Below, in pieces: positions 20,159 through 29,404 of a stretch of 64,000 nt of DNA. This DNA comes from MWAR01 sp035388825 (GTDB lineage: Bacteria; Muiribacteriota; Ozemobacteria; Ozemobacterales; Ozemobacteraceae). Each line of letters starts with the position of its first letter. The stretch's first letter is position 1. The stretch is from positions 31,141-95,140 of the forward strand of contig DAOOQQ010000010.1 of assembly GCA_035388825.1 (NCBI GenBank), given 5' to 3'. The notes under the pieces are model-generated. The model was not told where the DNA came from and ran no database searches. It saw nothing but the letters and a program-made list of their open reading frames with translations. Both the position numbers and the translations under genes were made by a program.

Positions 20159-21577
20159 TCAGAGATACTTTTCGAAACGAACCCGCACGCCGGCCTTTTT
20201 GGAGGCTTCCTGTACCAGGAACATCGCCGAACCGGCCCGGGTGATTGCCTGGGGGTTGGAGATGGTGATCGGTCGGGCCTCGCCCGGGAATGTCACCTGC
20301 CATTTGCCGATCTCTCCCGTGATCGTGCCGGTGGGGGTTTGATTCCTTTCGAGAAGGACGACGGTGGTAACGGTCTTTGCAGCAGGGGCTATCGCTGGGC
20401 TGGGGCTTGCATCCACGGGTGTGGGGCCAGCCATTCTGGCGGAAGTCGTCGGCTTTTCCTCGATTTTCGGCGGTGGGAAGGCCACGCCCTCATCGACAAG
20501 TTCGAGCAAGGCCCAGCCGAAGGGTTTGCTGGTGGAAGGCGTTGCCCTCAACCTGTCGGAATATAACCACACTGTGGTGGCGTTTTTCTGGTAAGGCGGC
20601 TGGCCGCGCATGATCTTGATGCTGCGGTAGCCGTCCAGAGTGACGGATTCCGCACCTGAATGGCGGCCGATGCGGACGAAAAAGGCTTTGCCCGAATCAC
20701 GCATCGCGAGAATCGGTGCAAGACTCTTGGGATAGCTCAGGCCGCCGAGAAGCTCCTGATCTTCCTTGAATCTGGCCCGATAAAACCGAAAAACGGCTTC
20801 GAAAAGAGCTTTCAGGGTGATCGGTCTATCGATACGTCTCTCGCTGGGTGACGGTGTCAGGCTGATCCTGCCGGTGAAAACGGAACCGGGTTGAATGATC
20901 TCGAGGATCTGATACGGCCCTTTGCCCTGGGCCATATCCGTCGTGCCCGGTTGTTTCCGCTTTTTCCAGTTCATGGCATACCCGATGCTCGATTCTGCCT
21001 GAAGAGGCTGAAGATCCCCGATCTTGAGCAGGGAAAACGGGTCCGACGCATAGTCCCCATGAAGTAGATCCTTTTCCAGCCATTTGCCACTTTGAGCGGT
21101 TACTCGTGGGCTTTGGCCTGCGACCAGGTTGAGATACGCCGTTCGCAGGGACCCTTTGAGCGAGGAACCGGGAATGAGCGGACGGCTCGTGAACGCTTCG
21201 AAGCTGGTTCTGGCCAGCGTGAATTTGTTGATCTCGCTGTCCGTCGGTGCGTTGCCGGCCCCGAAAAAGGTTCTTCGATAGTGCTGGACAAGATCTTTGC
21301 TGATTCCTACGGGCCGGCCCCTCAAACGCGCGGCATGCGAGCCGATGAACCGGTAGATCTCTGCAAGTTTCCCATCCATGCAGATCTTTTCGAACCGGGC
21401 GCGCGACTCCCCATCGAGAAGGGAGACGAAAGATATCGGATCGAATACCACCAGCGTGCCATCCTGGCCGTCGGGGATCACGAACTCGGTCGGTTCATAC
21501 ACCTGGTCACATCCGATATGGATCGGGGAGAGAACGTGCAGACGGATGTTGAGATGGGTGGTTCGCAGTTCAGGCAT
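20159..21577 (-). CDS. csm5: type III-A CRISPR RAMP protein Csm5
   Basis: A 472-residue Cas7-like RAMP protein that caps the 3-prime end of the crRNA in the Csm complex. The N-terminal strand LRLHVLSPIHIGCDQVYEPTEF and RPLIPGSSLKGSLRTAYLN (about residues 130-150) are typical Csm5 RAMP motifs. A second RAMP half follows (GYRSIKIMRG). The C-terminal 100 residues hold a Pro/Ala-rich linker and an extra small domain not usual in short Csm5 proteins. ATG 21577 follows GGAGG, and the gene overlaps the csm4 stop by 8 nt. It is the last gene of the cas operon. Confidence 0.9.
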   Translation of the reverse strand: MPELRTTHLNIRLHVLSPIHIGCDQVYEPTEFVIPDGQDGTLVVFDPISFVSLLDGESRARFEKICMDGKLAEIYRFIGSHAARLRGRPVGISKDLVQHYRRTFFGAGNAPTDSEINKFTLARTSFEAFTSRPLIPGSSLKGSLRTAYLNLVAGQSPRVTAQSGKWLEKDLLHGDYASDPFSLLKIGDLQPLQAESSIGYAMNWKKRKQPGTTDMAQGKGPYQILEIIQPGSVFTGRISLTPSPSERRIDRPITLKALFEAVFRFYRARFKEDQELLGGLSYPKSLAPILAMRDSGKAFFVRIGRHSGAESVTLDGYRSIKIMRGQPPYQKNATTVWLYSDRLRATPSTSKPFGWALLELVDEGVAFPPPKIEEKPTTSARMAGPTPVDASPSPAIAPAAKTVTTVVLLERNQTPTGTITGEIGKWQVTFPGEARPITISNPQAITRAGSAMFLVQEASKKAGVRVRFEKYL

Positions 21578-22607
21578 GGGCGACCTCCATTTGAACAGGT
21601 ATATAAAGGCTGAAGCCCTGGCCGACGGTCCGGGGCTCGATGCTCGAGAGACCGCGAAGGGCTTTCCCAACCCAGGGGCGCGAAGGGTCATGCTTCGGAA
21701 GCGGGTAGACCGCGGCTTCGTCGGCCATCAGACAGGGATTCTTGAACGGGTGTGGGGAAACGGCGAGTTCATCGCCATGCCGACCGTACCGAACGAACGG
21801 GGTGAACCAGGGCTGTTCATCCGTCGGAGCGGGTACGGATGGGCCGAGACAGTATGCGGCATTCGGGGTGGGCGAGCCGAAGAGACCAAGGTCGATGGGG
21901 GCGAGATCGATGACCTCGAACTTCCCGAGGCCGGTTGATGCATCACGACCGAAACCAAGGGTGCCGATGCGGGTCATGGCGACCCTGAGGGCATCTACGG
22001 AGAGGCCGTCATCGATGCCGAAGATGCATGAAAGCTGAATCCGCGGCAGGTAGTAGGTTTCATTGTTCATGAAGGGGGCGAACCCCCCCTCTCCGGTAGC
22101 TCCGGTGAGCCGGTTGATCGAGTTGTGCCAGTGCTCGGCATTGCGCATGAGACGGGCATCGGCCGTTCGGAGCCGTTTCTTCGTTTCGATCGGGAGGAGG
22201 ATTTCAAACTGGCGAAAAACTTCCTCATCATCCAGAAACGAGGCTTTTTCCAGATATGCCGAGGGCTGGTCGGGTGAGGTCAGGAACCAGGTCTTTTTCT
22301 TGAGCTCCTTGAGCCGCCCCTTTTTGTCGCTTTTATCCGCCGGTTGTTCGGGGAAAAGCCGCTGGAAGGGGAGAGCGGGGCGTTTCAGAACGAGTCGCGG
22401 CGTCCCCGGCTTTCCGAGGTCGATGGCCGCCGAAGAGGCGATCAGGAATGGGGTTCGATCGTAATCGGCGAGAAGGTCGTCCAGGGTTTTGCCGAACAGA
22501 GCGGGATCCCGGGCGATCTGCCAGCAGAGGTGTCCGAAGATCGTGTCGCCCTTGAGCGTCGTTCCAAAGCCCGATGTCGGCCGAATGGTGCAGATCAGGG
22601 TCTTCAT
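21570..22607 (-). CDS. csm4: type III-A CRISPR RAMP protein Csm4
   Basis: A 345-residue Cas5-like RAMP that holds the 5-prime tag of the crRNA and binds Cas10. The start MKTLICTIRPTSGFGT at ATG 22607 follows GGGAGG; a start at 22625 would add six residues without a ribosome site. The glycine-rich KGDTIFGHLCWQ motif and the late GFGRDASTGLGKFEV loop are characteristic. It overlaps csm5 by 8 nt, and its start lies 15 nt past the csm3 stop. Confidence 0.9.
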   Translation of the reverse strand: MKTLICTIRPTSGFGTTLKGDTIFGHLCWQIARDPALFGKTLDDLLADYDRTPFLIASSAAIDLGKPGTPRLVLKRPALPFQRLFPEQPADKSDKKGRLKELKKKTWFLTSPDQPSAYLEKASFLDDEEVFRQFEILLPIETKKRLRTADARLMRNAEHWHNSINRLTGATGEGGFAPFMNNETYYLPRIQLSCIFGIDDGLSVDALRVAMTRIGTLGFGRDASTGLGKFEVIDLAPIDLGLFGSPTPNAAYCLGPSVPAPTDEQPWFTPFVRYGRHGDELAVSPHPFKNPCLMADEAAVYPLPKHDPSRPWVGKALRGLSSIEPRTVGQGFSLYIPVQMEVAHA

Positions 22608-22621
22608 GAGACCTCCCGCGC

Positions 22622-23353
22622 TCAAAGCGCTTTGATGGCGTCGAACTTCTCCATGTAATCCGAACCGTCGAGCCGGAGCTCGGCAAAGCGGATCCGACCG
22701 TAGCCGCGACTTCCGCCCCCGCCGATCGCGTCAAGCTCCAGGAGCTTGAGGCCGGTCACGAGCTTCTCGAAGAAAGCTTCATCCTCGTCGGTCAGTATTT
22801 TGAATGTGATACTGAAGCGAAACTCGGCGCCGGCGGGGATGCGTTCGGTTATGCGAAGACTTCCAGGCTTTGCTGTTCCTGCAATTCGATCAATAGCAGT
22901 CTCAGACTTTTCCTCAGTAAAAGACCATCCATTTTCCAGAGCTTTCTTTTTCCACGCATCATCAAGATGGCAATCTGAAAATGAAGCCCGTGTCGGCCCA
23001 AATGGGCTTCCTTCTTGTTGATCTGAACCGCTGCACCCGAATGTCGAAAGGATGGCCTTCGCGGCAAGAGCCTGTTCCTTTGCATCCTTCACGGCTTCGT
23101 AGGTTTTGAGAGAAACCAGGCCCCCGTTGCTTTGATGGTGTGAAGCCAGGCCACTCGCAAGCTCCAGAAGGGAGCGGGTTTTGCCCTTGAGCGACGATCC
23201 CGGAATATAAGGTTCATACGTGTGCGGATGCCGGAGGACCGGGTTGTCGGTACCACCGATGTGCATCGCATCGTTCCCGGCGCCGATATGCAAGCCGCTC
23301 TTCAGAACGATTTTTCCTTCGAGCTTTTTGATGGCTTTGAGTTTGAGTTCCAT
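22622..23353 (-). CDS. csm3: type III-A CRISPR RAMP protein Csm3
   Basis: A 243-residue Cas7-family backbone subunit that cuts target RNA at 6-nt intervals. GLHIGAG leads to the loop IGGTDNPV, where D36 corresponds to the catalytic Asp of Streptococcus thermophilus Csm3 (D33). YIPGSSLKGKTRSLLE and IGGGGSRGYGRIRF are the other family motifs. The slicing residue is present, so target RNA cleavage should be active. It sits between csm2 (3 nt away) and csm4. Confidence 0.95.
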   Translation of the reverse strand: MELKLKAIKKLEGKIVLKSGLHIGAGNDAMHIGGTDNPVLRHPHTYEPYIPGSSLKGKTRSLLELASGLASHHQSNGGLVSLKTYEAVKDAKEQALAAKAILSTFGCSGSDQQEGSPFGPTRASFSDCHLDDAWKKKALENGWSFTEEKSETAIDRIAGTAKPGSLRITERIPAGAEFRFSITFKILTDEDEAFFEKLVTGLKLLELDAIGGGGSRGYGRIRFAELRLDGSDYMEKFDAIKAL

Positions 23354-23356
23354 GGT

Positions 23357-23815
23357 TTATCGACCTCCCCGTGTGCCGTGATTGCGGGCTTCGCGTGCGC
23401 TGTTTTCCCGTTCCTTGTCGAAATACTTGTAATACCCCATGAACGCCTCGAACAGCGTGTGGAAAACCTTGAAATCATCGAGATCATTGAGTTGTTTCAG
23501 TGAAACGCCGATGAAATCCTTGAACTCGGGAGAGATGAGGTCCCTGGCCCTGGCATAGGCGACCTTGGCGTTCAGCATTTTCAGGTAGGGGAGAGAGCGG
23601 TCAAATTCTTCTCTCTGTTTCTCTTCGGGTAGCTCCTTGAGACGGCTCTCGAAGGTCAGAACATCATCGAAGAAACGCCTCAACTGCGTGGACTTGTTGA
23701 GCTTTTCGGACGCTTCGTTTGAAACGGCTTTTGCAATCTTTTCAGCGGTTTCAGAGAACAGATCGGGATTCACGAGTTTTTTCGTCTTGTCTTTCCAGAA
23801 TTTTATTTCCTGCAT
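23357..23815 (-). CDS. csm2: type III-A CRISPR small subunit Csm2
   Basis: A 152-residue, all-helical protein. KLNKSTQLRRFFDDVLTFE is the family hallmark, followed by LPYLKMLNAKVAYAR and VFHTLFEAFMGYYKYF. Csm2 forms the inner filament that runs along the target RNA. The position directly after cas10 and before csm3 is canonical, and its presence (rather than Cmr5) marks the system as III-A. Confidence 0.92.
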   Translation of the reverse strand: MQEIKFWKDKTKKLVNPDLFSETAEKIAKAVSNEASEKLNKSTQLRRFFDDVLTFESRLKELPEEKQREEFDRSLPYLKMLNAKVAYARARDLISPEFKDFIGVSLKQLNDLDDFKVFHTLFEAFMGYYKYFDKERENSAREARNHGTRGGR

Positions 23816-23838
23816 AGAACCTCCTTCCAGATTGTGCT

Positions 23839-26478
23839 TTAGCGATGACGGTAGAGAACCTGCCAGAGCGGAATGTTCATGTCGCCGCCGAAACTGCTGA
23901 GCCAGGTTGCGGCTTCCAGCACGGTTTCGATGGCCTTTTCACGTTCATCCCAGGTGCCGAGCTTTGAAACGTTTCGAACGACCGCGTATTTGAATTTGGC
24001 CCGCCAGGAAAGGCTTTCGAGGTCGCCTGCGGTCAGCGGGAACTCGCCAGATCGTAGAAGCGCTTCCTGCCTCGCCAGTTCAGAAAATTTCGTGAATCGG
24101 TAGAGCATGCCGGTGGAAAGCCACCGCTTTGCGAGCCAGGATTCGAGGTGATCGCGAATTTCCTGCAAGCGGGCGAACCCGGTCCAGGTGACGGTTCGGT
24201 CGAAAAGCGTGATCCGGTCTCGGCCGGCATTCTTTGAGGCATGGACGCCTTCCTCGGCTTTTTCCGCCATCGCGCGAATCGAATCGCCGGATTTGTGCAC
24301 GCTGATTCCCGCTGACAACGTCACTTCCGGGTTGCTTCCGACGAACCGGCGGAATTCATGGGCAAGGGTTGGGGCAAATTCGACGATCCGGTTCCACGGG
24401 CCGATAACGAAAAGATCGTCACCGCCGGAAAAGACCGTGTAGATGTTTTGAAATCGCGTATCCGTGCGCATCAGCCAGGGAAGGTAGCCGGCAAAGAAAA
24501 AGTCCAACTGGCGGCTGAGCGTCGCTGTTCGGGAGACGGTCATGCGCTCGGGGGGGAGCGCGCTGCCGAAGATCAGGCCGAGGTTGTCCACGTCCGCCTT
24601 CAGTACCCCCATGGCTTCGATGCCCTCACATGCGCCAGGCTTCCCCTCGATGGGCGTCAATGCCCCCTTGGCGATATGGGCGAAGGTTTTCACTGCCCGT
24701 TCTTTCATCATATCGATCAATTCGAGTCGCTTTTCTTCGGAACCCCTGCCGCACAGATAGCGGTCGTCGTGCTGATCCGCCTCTTCGAAGCGAGGCACGT
24801 GGCCATTGATGAAGCGATGTGTGATCGGCTTGGCGAAGTTGCCGTCGGCGGGGATTTCGAGATCCCAGTAGTGATGAAGATGACCGACCCGAGCAAGATC
24901 TCCGAGACGGCCAGAAACGTCGAATCCGAGCTGGAAGCGGCCGTAGATCGGGCATTTTAGCCTATCCCCGCGGAGATCGGCCTCGGCGGCGGTCACCGCG
25001 AACCTCGGTTCCTTCACCAGGTTTTCACCGATGAGATACTGATCGTGGCAGGGGCCGCAGGCGGGTGTCTTTTCGGCCCCGATGCCGATGGCCGCGTCGG
25101 CTCGGGCCGGTCTCTTGCCGCAGAACGGGCACAGGCCCTTCCCCTGACGGGTGAACTCTTCCAGGTAGGCGGTATGGACCCCGCCTGTGGTGCGCAGGTC
25201 GAACCGGCGGAACTTTTTTCCCTCTGCTGCGGCGGTGAGACGGGCCCACATCGCGGCGTAGCCTTTCCCGAGAAAATCTTTCCCGGAGGCTGTGAGGTGG
25301 CAGATGCCGAAGCCGACCTGGCCGTGGAACTGCTCGAGAAGCCAGGCATTTATCGCCTTCTCGCTCTCGCCGAGAACGGTGCGGTTTTTGTCGGTGTTCG
25401 GCGCGAGTATCGTGAACTTTCCCGCCGCGTTCAGCAGAATGCTGAGACTGGTTAGACCGAGTTCGCGGGCCACCAGGCTCGCTGCGGTTTCGGCGAGGAG
25501 GGAAACATAGAAGGACCGCCCCCGGATAAGTTTTCCCGAAGCTTTGTTGGTGCTTCCTCCGTTGGAAAAGATGAAGTCCTGGATGCCGTAAAAATTACCC
25601 TGGATGACGAGAATGGCTGGGGTGTCGTAGTTTTGTACGGCTTCCGGCGTCAATGTCCCGTGATCCCGATGGTAGCCGTAAATCGCCGCGGCCAGGGCAG
25701 CCGTTGCCCGGGAGTGGTCGTAGAGGGAAACGTCCGGGATGTAGTTGCCGACGGTGACGGCGGGAATCTGGGCGAGGTAGAGTCGGCAGAGGCTGTCGAA
25801 ATGCTCGAGCCACAAGTGCGGAATGCTGCGATGTTCGAGCTTGTCGAGGTCGAAGACGAACTGTTCGAATAGTTCTCGATATTCTTTTCCGGCCCCGCCA
25901 TTGTCGGCCGGAACGACGTCTTTTGTTTTTGCGGGAAAAGCCGAGTCCGGAGCCAGTTTTTTCAGCGGAAGGCGGCACCGGAACTCGTCAGCGCTCGTAG
26001 GCATTTTTTTCCCCGAGAGAACGAGCCCTTCGAAAATCGGCATCAGGCGTGTTTTCCGGAATCCCTCTTCACCGGTGGCACAGCGGTTGTATGTGTCGAA
26101 CGAGTCGCGGTCGAAGCCGCTGCTGATGCGATCACCCATGGCAATCGCCCATTGGCCGGCCGTTGTGGGGCAATGGTGAGCCGCGGCCAGTGAAAGAAAG
26201 GCATCGCCTTCTCCCCAATCCGAACGTTCGAAGACGGAAGGGAGAATCTTCTGGAGATGATCCAGGAAGGCTGCGGTGAAGACGGCGTGCTGGTGGGTGA
26301 ATTTCCCGTCATGAGAAGGGAGATACAGGGTCGAGTGACGATCGATGAAATTCCGATCGGGGAAGAAGCCCGTTCCGAGGTCTCCATCCGAGCCTGCAGC
26401 ACCGGCGGCCCGTTGGGCAAACTTGCCGATATCGTGCAGAAACCCTGCCAGTGCGACTTTCAACAATGTTTCATCCAT
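23839..26478 (-). CDS. cas10: Cas10/Csm1, HD nuclease and cyclic oligoadenylate synthase
   Basis: An 879-residue large subunit. The HD motif is intact (FLHDIGKFAQ, H15-D16, with H62 and H64 in THQHAVFTAAFLDH), predicting single-strand DNase activity. The cyclase palm has the loop FSGGDDLF (GGDD at 685-688), predicting cOA synthesis from ATP. A four-cysteine zinc site is at C450, C453, C474 and C477. I chose ATG 26478 because AAAGG lies 9 nt upstream; ATG 26487 would place it almost on the start codon. It is the core of the interference operon, preceded by two CARF-domain genes that would respond to its product. Confidence 0.96.
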   Translation of the reverse strand: MDETLLKVALAGFLHDIGKFAQRAAGAAGSDGDLGTGFFPDRNFIDRHSTLYLPSHDGKFTHQHAVFTAAFLDHLQKILPSVFERSDWGEGDAFLSLAAAHHCPTTAGQWAIAMGDRISSGFDRDSFDTYNRCATGEEGFRKTRLMPIFEGLVLSGKKMPTSADEFRCRLPLKKLAPDSAFPAKTKDVVPADNGGAGKEYRELFEQFVFDLDKLEHRSIPHLWLEHFDSLCRLYLAQIPAVTVGNYIPDVSLYDHSRATAALAAAIYGYHRDHGTLTPEAVQNYDTPAILVIQGNFYGIQDFIFSNGGSTNKASGKLIRGRSFYVSLLAETAASLVARELGLTSLSILLNAAGKFTILAPNTDKNRTVLGESEKAINAWLLEQFHGQVGFGICHLTASGKDFLGKGYAAMWARLTAAAEGKKFRRFDLRTTGGVHTAYLEEFTRQGKGLCPFCGKRPARADAAIGIGAEKTPACGPCHDQYLIGENLVKEPRFAVTAAEADLRGDRLKCPIYGRFQLGFDVSGRLGDLARVGHLHHYWDLEIPADGNFAKPITHRFINGHVPRFEEADQHDDRYLCGRGSEEKRLELIDMMKERAVKTFAHIAKGALTPIEGKPGACEGIEAMGVLKADVDNLGLIFGSALPPERMTVSRTATLSRQLDFFFAGYLPWLMRTDTRFQNIYTVFSGGDDLFVIGPWNRIVEFAPTLAHEFRRFVGSNPEVTLSAGISVHKSGDSIRAMAEKAEEGVHASKNAGRDRITLFDRTVTWTGFARLQEIRDHLESWLAKRWLSTGMLYRFTKFSELARQEALLRSGEFPLTAGDLESLSWRAKFKYAVVRNVSKLGTWDEREKAIETVLEAATWLSSFGGDMNIPLWQVLYRHR

Positions 26479-26555
26479 CGTGGTCATCCTTTCGGTTGCG
26501 GCGGGATTACTCTTTCAGATCAGGAAAGGGGCGAAGGGAGGGGCGGTTCAAATAT

Positions 26556-28214
26556 TTATTGGTCTATTTCGATCAGTTCGCCCAGGACGAACGGGTTCTG
26601 TTGTTGTTCGACTGTCGGGCGGCGGTCGACGAAGGCGACGCGGCGGACCGGCAGGCCGAGTTCGCGGGCGCGTTCGTAGACGGCCTGCATCACCCACTGC
26701 ATGCAGGTGGTGCCGCCGGTGAGATTGATCACGATCTCGCTTGCCCCGAGAAGATGCGGCTCGATATTCTTGACGAGAGCGGCCGTTTCGTCGAATCCGG
26801 TGAAGACCTCCTTCAACAACCGCGTTTCGAACTTGTCGGGGGTGACGACGCCGGCCCGGTCGCAGATTTCAGGAATACGCTCCTGTGCCTGGCTGCTGGT
26901 GAGGATCACCGCTCGATCCGGCGCGGTGAGGCGAAGCGCCGTATACAGGAGGCCGGCCGATGAACCAAGGCCGCTCACGAGCAGTTTCCCAGATGTTTTG
27001 GGCAGCTCGGGAATTATCCACCAGGCATCGTCGTGAAGATGCTCGCGACAGATGTCGAACTTCTCTCGAGCCAGGTTCAGCCGATCGCCGACCTTGACGT
27101 TGTCCTTGCGAAAACCGGCATGGGCGAACTCGTTTCGCCTGTCGCCCAAAAGCTTGTACAAGAGGCCCGCGGGAAATATATTTTTATCTATAACCAAGGA
27201 GGCCCGATACAGGCGGTTTTCGATCATTGTTTGCCGGTCGCGAGACGCCAGCCACTCCCCTTCGGGTTTCATCGAAAGCCAGATACGATTGATCACCCAT
27301 TCCCGCAGCAGCATCAATGCCTGTGCCGTGTCGTGCTGAACCAGCTTGTCCTCGATGAAGTTCAGTTGCCGTTCGAGTTCGGCATGATCGAGAATAAGCC
27401 CTTTTTTCCAGGCGCCGCTGCCCTTCCGCAGCGCAACCTTTTCGAGCGAACCGCGGAGTTTTTCCGCGAGTTCCCGGCCGGCGACGAATTGATTGTTTTC
27501 GGTGATCAGGCTCGGGAACATCTCAAGCAGCGCCTGAGCATGGTTCCCCGCTTCGAGTGACAAACCCGAAGCCTGCATCGGATGATACTCCTTGAGCTTT
27601 TTGTCGAAATGGCGTCCGGCGCGTTCATCGAAGCCGGGCATTTCCTGGAGGAACTCGCCGAGGGTTTCGACCCCGCCTGTTTCCATGAAGGTTTTGACGG
27701 CAAAAGAACCCTTGACCAGCGCCGTCAGAGGCGAAAGGTCGAAGATGGGGGTTCGGTTCGCAATCTGGTCGCGGTTCTCGTAAGCCCCGTAGAAGATCCC
27801 GCCCAGCTCGGCTTTGTGCGTTGCTTCGAGGTAGGAAAGCGAGGCGAAGAACAACAACGGCAGGTGGCGGAAGCTGTTTGTGATGTCGAGAAAGACGCGG
27901 TGCGGGGTGACGGCGGTCGACAGCCGCTGGATGATCCGGTCGAAGACGCTCCAGACCTCGTCGATGGTCTTCCCCTCCGAAATGTCCAGAATTTCACAGG
28001 TGACGCCGAGAGCTGCAGCTTCATCGATGAGATGCTTCCTGTGCTTTTCCGATGCGGCAGTGGTGAGCAGGGCCAGTAGAAGATTGACGGGTGATTCGAG
28101 CGTTCGCGACAAGGCAAGGCTGCAGAACCGGCTCGAATGAGCGCGATCCCCCAGGTAATACGAGGTCTCGGTGAGGAGCGAGGTGCCCAGAGCCGTGAGA
28201 ATGAGGTCGCTCAT
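26556..28214 (-). CDS. CARF-HEPN-CARF ancillary protein (TM1812/Csx1-like with second CARF)
   Basis: A 552-residue protein. Residues 1 to about 180 match the TM1812-type CARF domain: ALGTSLLTETSYYLGD and DITNSFRHLPLLFFASLSYLE (110-130). Residues about 200-400 form a helical HEPN domain with the RNase motif R-x4-H at R360-H365 (RRNEFAHAGF). A third domain, about 407-552, starts SGKLLVSGLGSSAGLLYTALRL, contains INLTGGTTCMQWV (496-508) and looks like a second CARF. CARF domains bind cyclic oligoadenylates, so this is a cOA-activated ribonuclease, and the extra CARF could be a second sensor or a ring nuclease. Its start shares ATGA with the card1 stop. Confidence 0.82.
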   Translation of the reverse strand: MSDLILTALGTSLLTETSYYLGDRAHSSRFCSLALSRTLESPVNLLLALLTTAASEKHRKHLIDEAAALGVTCEILDISEGKTIDEVWSVFDRIIQRLSTAVTPHRVFLDITNSFRHLPLLFFASLSYLEATHKAELGGIFYGAYENRDQIANRTPIFDLSPLTALVKGSFAVKTFMETGGVETLGEFLQEMPGFDERAGRHFDKKLKEYHPMQASGLSLEAGNHAQALLEMFPSLITENNQFVAGRELAEKLRGSLEKVALRKGSGAWKKGLILDHAELERQLNFIEDKLVQHDTAQALMLLREWVINRIWLSMKPEGEWLASRDRQTMIENRLYRASLVIDKNIFPAGLLYKLLGDRRNEFAHAGFRKDNVKVGDRLNLAREKFDICREHLHDDAWWIIPELPKTSGKLLVSGLGSSAGLLYTALRLTAPDRAVILTSSQAQERIPEICDRAGVVTPDKFETRLLKEVFTGFDETAALVKNIEPHLLGASEIVINLTGGTTCMQWVMQAVYERARELGLPVRRVAFVDRRPTVEQQQNPFVLGELIEIDQ

Positions 28215-29404
28215 GATGCTCCTCCAATCAGCAGGCGTTTCAGGGCGGCTTCGAGGTTCGGCAGGTCGTGGCGGTCGATCAAATCGATGCGCATAATGCG
28301 AGCCTTGGTTCTGACCTCGAGCTTTTTCGAGAGGTCGGCGTTGGTGACGAGGATCCTGCGCGCGAGCGCGCCCCCCAGAGCGCGGGCGGTGGCGTCGATC
28401 GAGAGCAGCTCCTTCGAGAGGGTGAAATCCTTGCCGGCCTGGCCGTCGCATTTGCAGGAGACGTAAGAAAGCCTGTTTTCATGGGCGATCAGCACGTCGG
28501 CCTCGGTCTTGGGAGAGTCCTGGAGCGGTTGACGCGTGGCGGGGTCGCGCTCCCAGGTGAGCTGGCACTGGGACGCGACGCCGGCGGCCCCGAAGACACG
28601 CCTGGCGACATCGGTGACGTAGATTTCGAGCCAGGCGCCCAGCGTGTGTTTACCCCAAAAATCTTCGTCGATGATCTTGATTTGGGGAACTTGCGACCCC
28701 TTCACCCACGTCGTGCGCAACAGGCCGAGCTTTTCCATCGCCTGTAACAGCAGCTCGGCGTCGGCGACTGCTTGCCGGTCGTTGTGATCCGAAAGATTGG
28801 TCACCCGCTGGCCGTGCGCATGACACTTGATCCATGACGCAAGAATCGATGCCGCTGCCGGCTTGCTGCCGAGCCGACGCGCTGCTTCGACCTGGTTCGC
28901 CGTCGGAACGCGTTGCCGGATCGTGGTGTCGGCATACTTTCCGTATGCCAGCAGCAGTTCGTGGGGTGACAACCGGGGGATCGACAGCCCTTCTTGGGAA
29001 AGCGGCGTTTCCGGATTCAGGGAATACAACCGGTCACCCCGGTAGTAAATGACGGCCTGGCCGGCCTTGCCCGCGAAGGTGAAGGCGCCCAGCGACATGA
29101 GCTTGGTGCCCCCGGTGACATTGACGACTCCCCGGGGTCGGCCTTCGGCAACCCAGGCATCATGCAGTGCCCGGGAAATGGCGTCGGGTGAGAACGGGTC
29201 GACCCGGATGGGCTTGACCATCGGGTTGGCGCCTTTGTGATACTCCCTCCAGAAGTGGGTGATCCAACGGATTTCCTGCTGCATGAATCGGTCTTCGGAG
29301 TAGACGAACCACCAGACTCGGGGCTTGACCGCCAGCGCCGGCAGGAGATTCGGCAGGGTCTGTTCCCCGATCAGGGCGACGTAGAAGTCGCTGGGGTTCG
29401 TCAT
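28211..29404 (-). CDS. card1: Card1/Can2-like CARF nuclease (DUF1887)
   Basis: A 397-residue protein. The N-terminal CARF domain has VVNVTGGTKLMSLGAF (93-108), the ligand loop of this family. The C-terminal part (about 250-397) is a PD-(D/E)XK nuclease: E260, then EADVL with D303, then VSCK ending at K318. In characterised Card1 the last motif is E-x-K; here the acidic position is Ser (S316), so catalysis may be altered. Card1 cleaves ssDNA and ssRNA when bound by cA4. ATG 29404 overlaps the cas6 stop as ATGA, and its own stop overlaps the next gene, so these genes are translationally coupled. Confidence 0.85.
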   Translation of the reverse strand: MTNPSDFYVALIGEQTLPNLLPALAVKPRVWWFVYSEDRFMQQEIRWITHFWREYHKGANPMVKPIRVDPFSPDAISRALHDAWVAEGRPRGVVNVTGGTKLMSLGAFTFAGKAGQAVIYYRGDRLYSLNPETPLSQEGLSIPRLSPHELLLAYGKYADTTIRQRVPTANQVEAARRLGSKPAAASILASWIKCHAHGQRVTNLSDHNDRQAVADAELLLQAMEKLGLLRTTWVKGSQVPQIKIIDEDFWGKHTLGAWLEIYVTDVARRVFGAAGVASQCQLTWERDPATRQPLQDSPKTEADVLIAHENRLSYVSCKCDGQAGKDFTLSKELLSIDATARALGGALARRILVTNADLSKKLEVRTKARIMRIDLIDRHDLPNLEAALKRLLIGGAS

